Assembly (NCBI RefSeq): GCF_040544555.1
Contig: NZ_JBEPKD010000023.1
Span: forward strand, 1 to 64,000
Reading direction: 5' to 3'
Source: Halalkalibacter oceani
GTDB taxonomy: Bacteria > Bacillota > Bacilli > Bacillales > Bacillaceae_D
DNA: 64,000 bases
Part shown: piece by piece, positions 52,505-61,101 of the stretch
Layout of the letters: each line of letters begins with the position of its first letter
Position numbering within the stretch: position 1 is the stretch's first letter
The notes under the pieces: generated by a model
Database searches by the model: none
What the model was told of the DNA's origin: nothing
The model's input: the letters and a program-made list of their open reading frames with translations, nothing else
Made by a program: the position numbers and the translations under genes

Positions 52505-52909
52505 ATGATGGCTGCAACACATATGCAAGCTGCTTACAAACAAAACGCAATGAAGACTGCATCTCCTGGCGAGCTGACATTAATGCTTTATAACGGCTGC
52601 TTAAAGTTTATCAAGCAGGCGAAACAGGCAATGGAAGCGCAAGAGATTGAGAAGCGCAATGAAGCGATGACAAAGGCCCAGAACATTATCCGTGAGTTGA
52701 TGGTAACGTTAAAGACAGACTCCGAACTAGGTCAGAATATGATGAGAATGTATGATTTCATTCTCAATCGTATGGTCGAAGCCAATATTAAAAACGATGT
52801 TGTCATGTTGGAAGAAGCGGAGGAGCTTGTAATCGAGTTTCGCGATACGTGGAAGCAGGTTATTGCGGCTGACCGTCAGCAGCGTCACGGTGCGGGTGGT
52901 CAAGCCTAA
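52505..52909 (+). CDS. fliS: Flagellin export chaperone FliS
   Basis: Binds the flagellin C-terminus to prevent premature polymerisation. It has 134 aa, typical length. Family motifs are SPGELTLMLYNGCLKFIKQA near 21-40 and NMMRMYDFILNRMVEANIKN near 80-99. ATG at 52505 (or 52508) follows AAGGAAGGGTGAC. The fliS stop overlaps the fliT start (TAATG), so the two chaperones are coupled. The sequence TATAAT at 52466 might support extra sigma-A transcription, but no convincing -35 is seen. Confidence 0.95.
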   Translation: MMAATHMQAAYKQNAMKTASPGELTLMLYNGCLKFIKQAKQAMEAQEIEKRNEAMTKAQNIIRELMVTLKTDSELGQNMMRMYDFILNRMVEANIKNDVVMLEEAEELVIEFRDTWKQVIAADRQQRHGAGGQA

Positions 52910-53271
52910 TGTCTGTCATCAAGACGTTATATCTCCAGACAGAGGCACTTTTTTCCTTTGTGAACGACCCTTTTCCGAAAAAAGATGAGGAGCGCGAAGC
53001 CTTTTTAGCCGAGCTTGATCAAAGGCTGGACGAACGAGAGAAGCTGATCGCGCAGGTCGACCGGTCGAGCTTAAATGAAGCAGAGCAGAAGCTTGGCGCC
53101 GAACTGATTAAATTAAATAAACGTTTAATGAATCGGCTGGAGCAGCTAAAACAGGAGATTCGCATGAATCTAACCGAGCTGCAAACGAAAAAAGCAACCA
53201 ACCGAAAATACGAAAACCCATACGAAGGCCCCGGCTCAGACGGCATCTTCTTCGACAAACGTGGAGTGTAA
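52909..53271 (+). CDS. fliT: Flagellar export chaperone FliT-like
   Basis: A 120-aa helical protein that follows fliS in Bacillus and escorts FliD. Overall identity to any one family member cannot be judged by eye, but the position, length and amphipathic helices (DEREAFLAELDQRLDEREKL, LGAELIKLNKRLMNRLEQLK) fit. The last 20 residues (KYENPYEGPGSDGIFFDKRG) are a conserved tail in Bacillus homologues. The start overlaps the fliS stop by one base. The 140-bp tandem repeat begins directly after its stop codon. Confidence 0.85.
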   Translation: MSVIKTLYLQTEALFSFVNDPFPKKDEEREAFLAELDQRLDEREKLIAQVDRSSLNEAEQKLGAELIKLNKRLMNRLEQLKQEIRMNLTELQTKKATNRKYENPYEGPGSDGIFFDKRGV

Positions 53272-53272
53272 G

Positions 53273-53608
53273 AACAGAATCCCCAGGCCCGGTGTTGGCC
53301 TGGGGATTCTGTTCGAAACAGACGCGGAACCGACGCCGGGTTTTGAAAATCAGGATGAAGTGGTTTTCTTCATCCTGATTGGCGTCGAGAGAAGCGGCTG
53401 TAAGAGAGTGAAAATCAAATCCCCAGGCCCGGTGTTGGCCTGGGGATTCTGTTCGAAACAGGCGCGGAACCGACGCCGGGTTTTGAAAATCAGGATGAAG
53501 TGGTTTTCTTCATCCTGATTGGCGTCGAGAGAAGCGGCTGTAAGGGAGTAAAAATCAAATCCCCAGGCCCGGTGTTGGCCTGGGGATTCTGTTCGAAACA
53601 GACGCGTT
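53273..53608. repeat. 140-bp tandem repeat with two hairpins per unit, about 2.4 copies
   Basis: The string CCCCAGGCCCGGTGTTGGCC starts at 53281, 53421 and 53561, a period of exactly 140. Each full unit has a hairpin of ATCCCCAGGCC with GGCCTGGGGAT and a second of AATCAGGATGAA with TTCATCCTGATT. Units differ at only a few bases. In the first copy the left arm is extended (GAACAGAATCCCC...), giving an 18-bp stem with the right arm. Confidence 0.9.
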
Positions 53609-53654
53609 ACGCGGCCGGCTGAAAGAAGCCTGTTTTCAAGCATAAAAAAACAAG

Positions 53655-53733
53655 GCAGTGGCTCCGTTCTGCGCAACTCCCATCCCGAACTCGGTATCGG
53701 AGTTTAAAACCATGCGCTGAACTCGCACACTGC
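53655..53733. repeat. Nested-hairpin repeat, copy 5
   Basis: Outer stem GCAGTG (53655-53660) with CACTGC (53728-53733), second stem TGCGC with GCGCT-like arm, core stem AACTCC with GGAGTT. Shares GGCTCCGTTCTGCGC with copy 1 (GGCTCCGTCCTGCGC). The core loop looks 5S-rRNA-like (CCCATCCCGAACTCGG). Confidence 0.7.
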
Positions 53734-53735
53734 TT

Positions 53736-53780
53736 TGAGCGTAAGCAAAAAAGGGAAAAACAACCGTTTTGCTTAAGCTC
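53736..53780. terminator. Hairpin B at end of lipoprotein gene
   Basis: GAGCGTAAGCAAAA can pair with TTTTGCTTAAGCTC with one mismatch; the loop carries the shared gggaaaaacaacc text. It should stop the convergent minus-strand lipoprotein transcript. Confidence 0.65.
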
Positions 53781-54670
53781 TATCCCACTTCCTCAAATTC
53801 TGTGTATTCGAGGTTGAATTCTTCGGCGGCATCGAGCACTTCGGCTGGAATGTCGATGCTTTCTATTTCATTGAAGCGGCTGAAGCTGGCCGAAGTTGTT
53901 GTTTGCATGGGGAGAGCTTCTCCTTCCAATGTAAGGGAGAAGTCCATTGACATGTCCATTTGTGTCTGGTAGAACGTTTCTTTATCAATAAGAAGCGTGT
54001 AATCAAGCGCTTCAATTGTAGCCAGGTTAGCCATTGAATCAAGCGTATTGGCAAATTCTTCATTGACCAGGCCGTTTAATTCCTCGGCGAAGCTCGGTAA
54101 AGCCGAGGCCGCTCCTTCGACATGGATGCGGTAATGCTTCGCTTCCTCTTCTATGGTGAGATGATCGGCGTATTTCAGTAACAGTTCAAGCTGCTCGGTT
54201 GGCTCGATTTTTCTTGTTTGCAGCTCTGATACGTTTTGCGCTAATTCGTCGGGATATGTAAACCAGGCATTTTCCATCGCATCACGGAAGTAAATTTCAT
54301 TGTCCACGAGATACATTTCGGTTTCAATTTCCCCCATTTCAGGCACGTCCACAATCATCTTCTGGTAAGTGGCTAACGGTTTCTGAATGAAGTCCATGAC
54401 CATTTCTGAGTCAGAAGTAAAGGTTTCTCCGTCGGGGAATTGCATCGTCTGCTGCATTTGCAATTCGGAGCTGATGCTCTTAACTGCCGTCATCACATCA
54501 ACCGACCGAAGCAGAACCTCTTCAACAGAAAGAGCGGTTTCCTCTTCCTCTTCATGTATCTCCTGCTCGGGATTCGCCGGGGCATCGGAATCAGTATCGG
54601 CCGGTTCGCCGCACGCTGTCAAGAGCAGAACAGCAGAAACCCCGATACATACTCTTTTCCAAGCTATCAT
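53780..54670 (-). CDS. Lipoprotein, DUF6612 / LppX-LolA-like fold
   Basis: A surface lipoprotein of 296 aa. The signal ends in LLLTAC with lipidated Cys20, followed by an acidic linker (about 22-50, many Glu and Asp). The body is beta-rich, with repeated strands of the kind found in LolA/LppX-like or DUF6612 proteins (SELQMQQTMQFPDGETFTSD, EMYLVDNEIYFRDA, YTLLIDKETFYQTQMDMSMD). Relatives have no settled function, and lipid or hydrophobic ligand binding is only inferred from the fold. ATG at 54670 has GGGAGG 8 nt upstream. It is monocistronic between fliT and the cold-shock gene. Confidence 0.82.
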   Translation of the reverse strand: MIAWKRVCIGVSAVLLLTACGEPADTDSDAPANPEQEIHEEEEETALSVEEVLLRSVDVMTAVKSISSELQMQQTMQFPDGETFTSDSEMVMDFIQKPLATYQKMIVDVPEMGEIETEMYLVDNEIYFRDAMENAWFTYPDELAQNVSELQTRKIEPTEQLELLLKYADHLTIEEEAKHYRIHVEGAASALPSFAEELNGLVNEEFANTLDSMANLATIEALDYTLLIDKETFYQTQMDMSMDFSLTLEGEALPMQTTTSASFSRFNEIESIDIPAEVLDAAEEFNLEYTEFEEVG

Positions 54671-55246
54671 TCCAGTGGCCTCCCTTCTTATTCCATCATC
54701 TCTCTTACTTTACCAAACTTTTACGAATGATTATAGTAGGCAAAAGCTACGAAATCCAAAAAGGCACCCCTCCTGCTTTCTGGCGCCAAAGAGAGTGTGC
54801 CTTTTTCTTATTATGCGTGAAGGCGGGGAAAAAAGCCCTCATGGGGAACGAGGGGCTTCACACATTATAAAACCAGCCATGCTAATATGGGTGAGGAAAG
54901 GGTAAGTATTATGAGCATGGACTAGTGGAAGGGGCCATCCTAAACTCTATTGCATATTGCAAATTTGTCTATATATGTAAACCTTTATTACCATTCTAAT
55001 GGGAAAAATGTCAGAAAACAAGGAAAAATTTAGATTATTCCAAAAAATAATCATTTTTGATAAGAAAGTAGGATATTCAAGGCGGAAAGTGAAGCGTTTT
55101 CAATTTTTTTTAATCCATTCGTCAAAATATTTCAATTTCTCCTGAAAGTTCGACAGGATAAGCGTTTGACATTGATTATAAGCACTGCTATAGTAAAAGT
55201 GTGGAAATTATCCACAGTATTTTAGTTACGAAGGGAATGTGAAAGC
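54671..55246. other. 576-bp intergenic region before cold-shock gene
   Basis: No gene was found. Two hairpins lie near the left side: AAAAAGGCAC with GTGCCTTTTT (54758-54806) and AAGCCCT with GGGGCTT (about 54833-54858). The right half is strongly AT-rich and ends in the csp promoter and leader. Confidence 0.6.
55166..55194 (+). promoter_or_regulatory. Sigma-A promoter of cold-shock gene
   Basis: TTGACA (55166-55171) and TATAGT (55189-55194), 17 nt apart. The leader would be about 45 nt and begins with TGTGGAAATTATCCACA (55200-55216), an imperfect palindrome containing a perfect DnaA-box-like TTATCCACA. Confidence 0.8.
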
Positions 55247-55444
55247 ATGCAAGGAAAAGTAAAATGGTTTAACGCAGAAAAAGGTTTCGGTTTTATCGAG
55301 CGCGAAGATGGGGACGACGTATTCGTTCACTTCTCTGCTATCAATGCTGAAGGATTCAAGTCTTTAGACGAAGGTCAAGATGTTGAATTTGAAATTGTTG
55401 AAGGTGCTCGCGGACCTCAAGCTGCGAACGTTGTTAAGCTTTAA
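55247..55444 (+). CDS. Cold-shock protein, CspA family
   Basis: A 65-aa RNA/ssDNA-binding protein with a single cold-shock domain, melting RNA structure. RNP1 (KGFGFIE, about 13-19) and RNP2 (VFVHFSAI, about 26-33) are intact, and the length is exactly that of CspB/CspD. The codon choice (aaa, ggt, gaa, gaa-rich) suggests high expression. GAAGGGAATGTG serves as a ribosome binding site. The vegetative promoter and terminator make it monocistronic. CspD lies in this neighbourhood in some Bacillus species. Confidence 0.95.
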   Translation: MQGKVKWFNAEKGFGFIEREDGDDVFVHFSAINAEGFKSLDEGQDVEFEIVEGARGPQAANVVKL

Positions 55445-55488
55445 TTCACATTCCTGGGTAGGAAAATGAATCATAGCTATAACTATTC

Positions 55489-55527
55489 AAACCCGCTTCT
55501 TTCTTAAATAGGAAGAAGCGGGTTTTT
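55489..55527 (+). terminator. Terminator after cold-shock gene
   Basis: AACCCGCTTCTTTC pairs with GGAAGAAGCGGGTT across a short loop, followed by TTTTT. Confidence 0.9.
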
Positions 55528-55596
55528 CATTTGAAGGATAACAAAAGCGGATATCTTTACGGAAAATCAACAAATTTAATCTGAGCTACATAATAT

Positions 55597-55623
55597 GTTT
55601 AAGAAGGGTTTATAATGGGGTAT
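55597..55623 (+). promoter_or_regulatory. Possible sigma-B promoter of hpf
   Basis: GTTTAA (55597-55602) and GGGTAT (55618-55623), 15 nt apart, fit the general-stress sigma consensus. The B. subtilis homologue yvyD is known to be under sigma-B and sigma-H control, which supports this reading. Confidence 0.6.
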
Positions 55624-55658
55624 ATAGAAATAAGTACATAGAAAAGGAGGAGTTCTTA

Positions 55659-56210
55659 ATGAAATACAATATTCGTGGTGAAAACATTGAAGTAACTCCA
55701 GCTTTACGAGACTATGTTGAGAAAAAAATCGGCAAATTAGAGCGTTATTTTGATACAACGCCTGTAGCGGATGTCAACGTAAGAATGCAAGTGTTAAACA
55801 ATCAACATATAATGGAAATTACGATCCCGATGCCTCAGTTGCTATTGCGGGCAGAGGAAGTTCATACAGACATGTATGCGGCGATAGACAATGTGGTGGA
55901 AAAGTTAGAACGTCAGATTCGTAAGCATAAGACGAAAGTGAACCGGAAGTTTCGTCAAGAAGGCAGCTTGAAGTATATGTTTAAAAATGATCTTGAGCCG
56001 CTTGAAGAGGAAGAACCGGTTTCAGATGAATTAGAGGTCGTGCGTACGAAGCGGTTTAATTTAAAGCCGATGGACGCGGAAGAAGCGATTTTGCAAATGG
56101 ATATGCTCGGACATAACTTTTTCGTCTTCTCAGATGCCGTCAATGGCAATACAAATATCGTATACCGCCGAAAAGATGGAAAGTACGGTTTGATTGAGCC
56201 GGAAGCATAA
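55659..56210 (+). CDS. hpf: Ribosome hibernation promoting factor, long form
   Basis: Binds the 30S subunit in stationary phase or stress and, in the long form, dimerises ribosomes into inactive 100S particles. The 183-aa protein has the S30AE N-terminal domain (about 1-100, MKYNIRGENIEVTPALRDYV, VEKKIGKLERYF) and the long-HPF C-terminal dimerisation domain (about 125-183, LKPMDAEEAILQMDMLGHNF, RRKDGKYGLIEPE). AAAGGAGGAG lies 8 nt before ATG. A sigma-B-like promoter is upstream and a strong terminator downstream, so it is monocistronic. Confidence 0.95.
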   Translation: MKYNIRGENIEVTPALRDYVEKKIGKLERYFDTTPVADVNVRMQVLNNQHIMEITIPMPQLLLRAEEVHTDMYAAIDNVVEKLERQIRKHKTKVNRKFRQEGSLKYMFKNDLEPLEEEEPVSDELEVVRTKRFNLKPMDAEEAILQMDMLGHNFFVFSDAVNGNTNIVYRRKDGKYGLIEPEA

Positions 56211-56219
56211 GAAAATCAC

Positions 56220-56269
56220 GAGATGTTTCAAAAGCTGGATGAGGATCCCTTTTGAAACATCTCTTTTTT
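56220..56269 (+). terminator. Terminator after hpf
   Basis: GAGATGTTTCAAAAG pairs perfectly with CTTTTGAAACATCTC, then TTTTTT. Confidence 0.9.
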
Positions 56270-56310
56270 AGGTTGCCTCAAGGAAAAGCGTCGGCTTCGC
56301 GCGGCTTTTC

Positions 56311-56961
56311 TTAGCCCAATGTTTCATAGAGCTGCTGCTGCATGAGAACCGTGTCAATCGGGCAGGAGCTTGCGTCGCGGCCGTATTGCCAGGCCCAGAC
56401 ATTTGCTTCACAATCAGGCCCGCTTGGCGCATAAGGTGGAAAGCGCCGCTTCGTCGTGACGCCGGGCCCAGGCTCGGCGCTCCAGATGACAGCCTGCTCG
56501 CCGACGAGCGGGGTTGCTTCCGCCGCCTGACAAAAAGCTTCATTAAAAGGTCCTTCATCCGGGTCGGCATAAAAGCCGGGACGGAACGGGCTTTCATAGA
56601 AGGTCTCGACCCAGGCGGCGAGCCATGCGGCATCAACGTCAAAAAATTTTTCCACATTGGCAAAGATAAAGCTGCCTTCCGCCAAGCCTAAGCTTCGCGC
56701 CTTGAAAATCGCGTTACGCGCCGCGACAGAACCGGCCCGTTCGCCGACTGCTGCTGAAAAATTGTTGTAAATCGGCAAAAGCTTCATTCCTTTATCGCGG
56801 ATGAAATGAGCTTCATCCACCGTTAACCCATCGCTCATTCCTGCAATATCTGATAAGTATCGCCCCCAGAAATCGGGCTGACCGAATTCCTGGACTACAC
56901 ATTGATAGAAATCCTCTGTCACACGGGCCGCTGAATCAACGCCCCAGTTTAAAATCGCCAT
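56311..56961 (-). CDS. DUF1906 (Rv2525c-like) glycoside-hydrolase-like protein
   Basis: A 216-aa protein with a single TIM-barrel-like DUF1906 domain, related to glycoside hydrolase 25-like folds. The pattern starts at WGVDSAARVTEDFYQCVVQE, continues with GQPDFWGRYLSDIAGMSDGL and LLPIYNNFSAAVGERAG (about 60-85), and ends with a WAWQYGRDASSCPIDTVLM segment typical of lysozyme-like ends. There is no signal peptide. ATG at 56961 follows GAGGAGGG. Members are often linked to the envelope or spore surface; catalysis is unproven. It is inserted on the opposite strand between hpf and secA, which are adjacent in B. subtilis. Confidence 0.85.
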   Translation of the reverse strand: MAILNWGVDSAARVTEDFYQCVVQEFGQPDFWGRYLSDIAGMSDGLTVDEAHFIRDKGMKLLPIYNNFSAAVGERAGSVAARNAIFKARSLGLAEGSFIFANVEKFFDVDAAWLAAWVETFYESPFRPGFYADPDEGPFNEAFCQAAEATPLVGEQAVIWSAEPGPGVTTKRRFPPYAPSGPDCEANVWAWQYGRDASSCPIDTVLMQQQLYETLG

Positions 56962-57194
56962 GTCATCCCTCCTCATGCCCAGTGTATGCAGCGGGGACGA
57001 TCTGGGCGAATACTTATTTCAGAAAAACTTGACGGACAAAGGAACTTATTGGTGCGGGAAGAACGGCCTTCCATCGCCGGACGCGAGAAGGGGAAGTCCT
57101 TGTAAGCTCCGATTTTACCTGCTAAAATTATCGTAGTGTGAAAATGCTTCATGCCCGCTTGTCGGGTGGGCTGAAAGAAGAGAGGACGAATTCG

Positions 57195-59705
57195 ATGTTA
57201 GGTCTATTAAAGAAAGTAATCGGCGATCCAAGTCAACGTCAATTAAAAAAGAACGAAAAAATCGTTGAACAAATTGAAGCGTTGGCGCCTGAGATGAAAA
57301 AGCTGTCAGATGATGGTCTTCGCCAGAAAACAGAAGAATTCAAGCAACGTCATCAGCAAGGAGAATCACTTGATGACTTATTAGTAGAAGCGTTTGCGGT
57401 CGTACGCGAAGCGGCGACACGCGTCTTGCATATGACACCGTATCCGGTGCAACTTCTTGGGGCGATTGCCCTTCACCAGGGAAATATTGCCGAAATGAAA
57501 ACTGGGGAAGGGAAAACCCTTGTCGGTACGATGCCTGTTTATTTGAATGCCTTAACGGAAAAAGGCGTTCATGTCGTGACTGTGAATGATTATTTGGCTC
57601 GCCGTGACTGCGAAATTATGGGTGAGCTTTATCGTTTCCTCGGGTTAACGGTCGGACTAAATGAATCCGGACTGTCGAAGGAAGAGAAGCAGGAAGCGTA
57701 CCGTGCTGATGTCACCTATAGTACAAATAATGAGCTTGGGTTTGATTACTTGCGTGATAACATGGTGCTCTACAAAGAACAAATGGTTCAGCGTCCGCTC
57801 CATTTTGCGTTAATTGATGAGGTTGACTCGATTTTAATTGATGAAGCGCGGACACCGTTAATTATCTCCGGCTCTGTTGAGCGTTCGACCCAGCTTTACC
57901 AGCAGGCAAATTCTTTTATCCGGACGTTAAAAAAGGAAGAGGACTATACGCTTGATGAAAAGACGAAAAGTGTGCAGCTGACTGAGGAAGGGGTTAATAA
58001 AGCCGAGCGTGCTTTTGGCATTGATAATTTATATGATCAACAGCATGTACAGCTGAACCACCATCTGACTCAGTCATTAAAGGCGCACGTCGTGATGGCG
58101 CGTGATACCGATTATGTCGTCGAGGACGGCGAGGTCGTGATCGTTGACTCTTTCACTGGACGTTTAATGAAGGGGCGGCGTTACAGCGACGGGCTGCATC
58201 AGGCGATTGAAGCGAAGGAAGGCCTGCCGATTCAGCGTGAGAGCATGACGCTTGCCTCCATTACATTCCAGAACTATTTCAGGATGTATCAGAAGCTTGC
58301 CGGGATGACGGGTACGGCGAAAACGGAGGAAGAGGAATTCCGCAACATTTATGGAATGGACGTCATGGCGATTCCGACGAACAAACCGATTGCCCGTGAT
58401 GATCGTCCTGATTTAATTTTTAAAACGATGGAAGCGAAGTTTAAAGCAGTCGTTAATGAAATTGAAGAAAAACATAAAAAAGGACAACCTGTTCTTGTCG
58501 GTACGGTAAGTGTCGAGACATCTGAACTTGTCTCAAGTCTGTTAAAGAAAAGGCGGATTCCGCACCACGTCCTCAATGCGAAAAACCATGAGAGGGAGGC
58601 CGAGATCATTGAGAATGCGGGGCAAAAAGGCGCCGTCACGATTGCGACGAACATGGCCGGCCGTGGTACCGATATTAAGCTGGGTGAAGGGGTAATCGAG
58701 CTTGGCGGTCTCCATGTGCTCGGAACGGAACGGCATGAAAGCCGGCGGATCGACAATCAGCTCCGCGGTCGTGCCGGCCGTCAGGGTGATCCGGGTTCTT
58801 CCCAGTTTTATCTATCGATGGAAGATGAGCTGATGCGTCGCTTCGGCTCTGATAACATGAGAGCGATGATGGAAAAGCTCGGGATGGAAGATGATCAGCC
58901 GATTGAAAGCAAGCTCGTTTCCCGTGCGGTTGAAACAGCGCAAAAACGCGTGGAAGGCAATAACTTTGACGCGCGGAAGCAAATTTTGCAATATGATGAT
59001 GTCATGCGTGAACAGCGCGAAATCATTTACAAGCAGCGCGTTGAGGTCCTTGAATCGGATAATCTTCGTGAAATTGTCGAATCGATGATCAAGTCTGTCA
59101 TTGAGCGCACCGTGCGCCTCCATACGCCGGAAAGTGAAGTGCCGGAGGACTGGGATCTTGGTGCGATCGTCAATTATATGAAGGCCCAGCTTTTGAACGA
59201 AAATGATTTGACAGAGCAGGAGCTGCGCGGTCTCGATCCTGAAGAGATGATCGAGCTGATTACCGAGAAGGTGCTCGCCAATTATAATCAGAAGGAAGAG
59301 GAATTTACGCCGGAATACATGCGTGAATTCGAGAAGGTCATTATGCTGCGGACGGTTGACCGGAAGTGGATGAACCATATTGACCAAATGGATCAGCTCC
59401 GCCAAGGAATTCATCTTCGTGCATATGGTCAGAACGATCCGTTGCGTGAGTATCGTTTTGAAGGATTTGAAATGTTCGAGCAGATGATTGCGTCGATTGA
59501 GGAAGAAGTATCGATGTATGTGATGAAAGCCCAGGTACAGCAAAATCTTGAGCGCCAAAAGGTCGCTGAAGGGCAGGCTGTTCATCAAAGCACAGAGCAG
59601 CAGCCTAAGAAGCGCCAGCCGATCAGAAAAGGGGTCACCGTCGGGCGGAATGATCCGTGTCCATGCGGCAGCGGCAAAAAGTACAAAAACTGCTGCGGCG
59701 CATAA
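57195..59705 (+). CDS. secA: Preprotein translocase ATPase SecA1
   Basis: The essential motor of the general Sec pathway, 836 aa. Walker A is at AEMKTGEGKTLVGT, Walker B at FALIDEVDSILIDEARTPL, helicase motif VI at ATNMAGRGTDIKLGEGV and RRIDNQLRGRAGRQGDPG. The C-terminal tail (KRQPIRKGVTVGRNDPCPCG) carries the Cys-x-Cys...Cys-Cys/His zinc motif that binds SecB or lipids. ATG at 57195 has AGAGGACG upstream; the frame from 57138 adds an unsupported start. It is followed by prfB after 34 bp, the conserved secA-prfB pair. A second SecA (SecA2) is in the same window. Confidence 0.97.
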   Translation: MLGLLKKVIGDPSQRQLKKNEKIVEQIEALAPEMKKLSDDGLRQKTEEFKQRHQQGESLDDLLVEAFAVVREAATRVLHMTPYPVQLLGAIALHQGNIAEMKTGEGKTLVGTMPVYLNALTEKGVHVVTVNDYLARRDCEIMGELYRFLGLTVGLNESGLSKEEKQEAYRADVTYSTNNELGFDYLRDNMVLYKEQMVQRPLHFALIDEVDSILIDEARTPLIISGSVERSTQLYQQANSFIRTLKKEEDYTLDEKTKSVQLTEEGVNKAERAFGIDNLYDQQHVQLNHHLTQSLKAHVVMARDTDYVVEDGEVVIVDSFTGRLMKGRRYSDGLHQAIEAKEGLPIQRESMTLASITFQNYFRMYQKLAGMTGTAKTEEEEFRNIYGMDVMAIPTNKPIARDDRPDLIFKTMEAKFKAVVNEIEEKHKKGQPVLVGTVSVETSELVSSLLKKRRIPHHVLNAKNHEREAEIIENAGQKGAVTIATNMAGRGTDIKLGEGVIELGGLHVLGTERHESRRIDNQLRGRAGRQGDPGSSQFYLSMEDELMRRFGSDNMRAMMEKLGMEDDQPIESKLVSRAVETAQKRVEGNNFDARKQILQYDDVMREQREIIYKQRVEVLESDNLREIVESMIKSVIERTVRLHTPESEVPEDWDLGAIVNYMKAQLLNENDLTEQELRGLDPEEMIELITEKVLANYNQKEEEFTPEYMREFEKVIMLRTVDRKWMNHIDQMDQLRQGIHLRAYGQNDPLREYRFEGFEMFEQMIASIEEEVSMYVMKAQVQQNLERQKVAEGQAVHQSTEQQPKKRQPIRKGVTVGRNDPCPCGSGKKYKNCCGA

Positions 59706-59739
59706 GCAGCTATATAAAATAACGAGGTAGAGGTGCAGG

Positions 59740-60856
59740 ATGGAATTAGTAGAGATTAAGCAAACGCTGACAGCAATGGCAAAGCGATTATCAAATTTTA
59801 GGGGGTCTCTTTGACCTCGATGAGAAGCAGGAACGCATTGCCGAATTAGAAGAGAAGATGACCGATCCTGATTTTTGGAATGATCAGGAGGCGGCTCAGG
59901 CGATCATTAACGATTCCAATGCGTTAAAGGAGCAGGTCAATGGCTTTTTGGCTTTAGAATCGGAATACGAGGATTTAGAGGTCTCATATGAGCTGGTGAA
60001 GGAAGAAGCCGATGAAGATTTGAAACAGGATCTGGAGCAGGGGGTCACCAGCTTAAGTGAAGCACTGAACCAGTTTGAGCTTCAGCTCTTGCTAAGTGAG
60101 CCGTATGATAAGAACAATGCGATTCTTGAGCTCCATCCCGGTGCCGGGGGAACTGAGTCACAGGACTGGGCTTCGATGCTTTTGCGGATGTACACGCGCT
60201 GGGCAGAGCGAAAAGGGTTCAAGGTGGAGACGATGGATTATTTGCCGGGCGATGAGGCCGGGGTGAAGAGCGTCACGCTGCTGATTAAAGGCCACAATGC
60301 GTACGGTTATTTAAAAGCCGAAAAAGGCGTCCATCGGTTAGTGCGGATTTCGCCGTTTGATTCGTCGGGGCGCCGGCATACGTCGTTCGTTTCGTGCGAA
60401 GTGATGCCTGAGCTGGATGATAGTGTCGACATCGACCTCTCACCGGAAGATTTGAAAATCGACACGTACCGCGCCAGTGGGGCCGGCGGTCAGCATATCA
60501 ATACGACTGATTCGGCTGTGCGGATCACCCACTTGCCGACAAACACAGTCGTCACTTGCCAAAGCGAACGCTCCCAAATTAAAAACAGGGAACAAGCGAT
60601 GAAAATGATGAAAGCGAAGCTGTACCAGCTCAAAATCGAAGAGCAGCAGCAGGAACTTGCCGAAATCCGTGGCGAACAAAAAGAAATCGGCTGGGGAAGC
60701 CAAATCCGCTCCTATGTCTTTCATCCATACAGCATGGTCAAGGATCATCGCACCAATTACGAAGTCGGCAATACGACAAGCGTGATGGACGGCGATCTTG
60801 ACGGCTTCATCGACGCCTATTTGCGCCAGGCCATCGGCGGGGTGGAGCAGGAGTAG
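59740..60856 (+). CDS. prfB: Peptide chain release factor 2, programmed +1 frameshift
   Basis: RF2 recognises UGA and UAA stops and triggers peptide release. Translation starts at ATG 59740 and meets in-frame TGA at 59812 after 24 codons (MELVEIKQTLTAMAKRLSNF then RGSL). A +1 shift on CTT then continues in the frame ending at 60856, giving 371 aa. The stimulator is intact: AGGGGG (59800-59805), CTT and TGA followed by C. The GGQ motif (RASGAGGQHINT) and the stop-recognition helix are present. The downstream frame alone begins at codon 41 (MTDPDFWN), so a naive call would truncate the gene. Confidence 0.97.
59800..59815 (+). promoter_or_regulatory. prfB: RF2 programmed frameshift site
   Basis: AGGGGG acts as an internal Shine-Dalgarno 3 nt before CTT-TGA-C. 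The ribosome slips from CTT to TTT when RF2 is scarce, so the factor controls its own synthesis. Compared with the E. coli site, TAT is replaced by TCT between the two elements. Confidence 0.95.
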
Positions 60857-60895
60857 ATGGGGTGGGGCATATAGCCATCCCCGTTTCATAACACC

Positions 60896-60928
60896 AAAAA
60901 AGCCGTTTCACAAGAGCGGCTTTTTTGC
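60896..60928 (+). terminator. Terminator after prfB
   Basis: AAAAAAGCCG pairs with CGGCTTTTTT across an 11-nt loop. Confidence 0.85.
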
Positions 60929-61101
60929 TTTCATATTCTCAAGTACGATTTGGGAAATAAAAACCCCCAAGGCTTATGACCTTAGGGTGAATTGGTCCAT
61001 AACGCGATGGACAACGTAGTATTATAATATTCAAAACAGCCGATTTTATGTGAATGGGTATTAAGAAAAGGGGTTGAGACAAAACGAGCTTTAACCTATT
61101 G

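Larger units (their letters stand above)
53273..53779. other. Gene-free region after fliT: tandem repeats plus nested hairpin
   Basis: About 500 bp without a supported gene. It holds a 140-bp tandem repeat (53273-53608) and nested-hairpin copy 5 with its B hairpin (53655-53780), next to the convergent lipoprotein gene. Confidence 0.75.

Noticed and set aside
53273..53608. CRISPR array or insertion sequence
   Set aside because: Units are 140 bp with no spacer variation and no transposase or terminal inverted repeats; a simple tandem repeat fits better.
53672..53704. 5S rRNA-like text (CCCATCCCGAACTCGG then GGAGTT) in nested-hairpin copy 5
   Set aside because: Only about 30 bases resemble the 5S core; the rest of the molecule is absent and the surroundings are repeat arms. 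It may be a captured fragment or chance, not a 5S gene.
59740..59814. Frameshift mutation in prfB
   Set aside because: The TGA lies in the canonical programmed frameshift context (AGGGGG spacer CTT TGA C), so the gene is intact.
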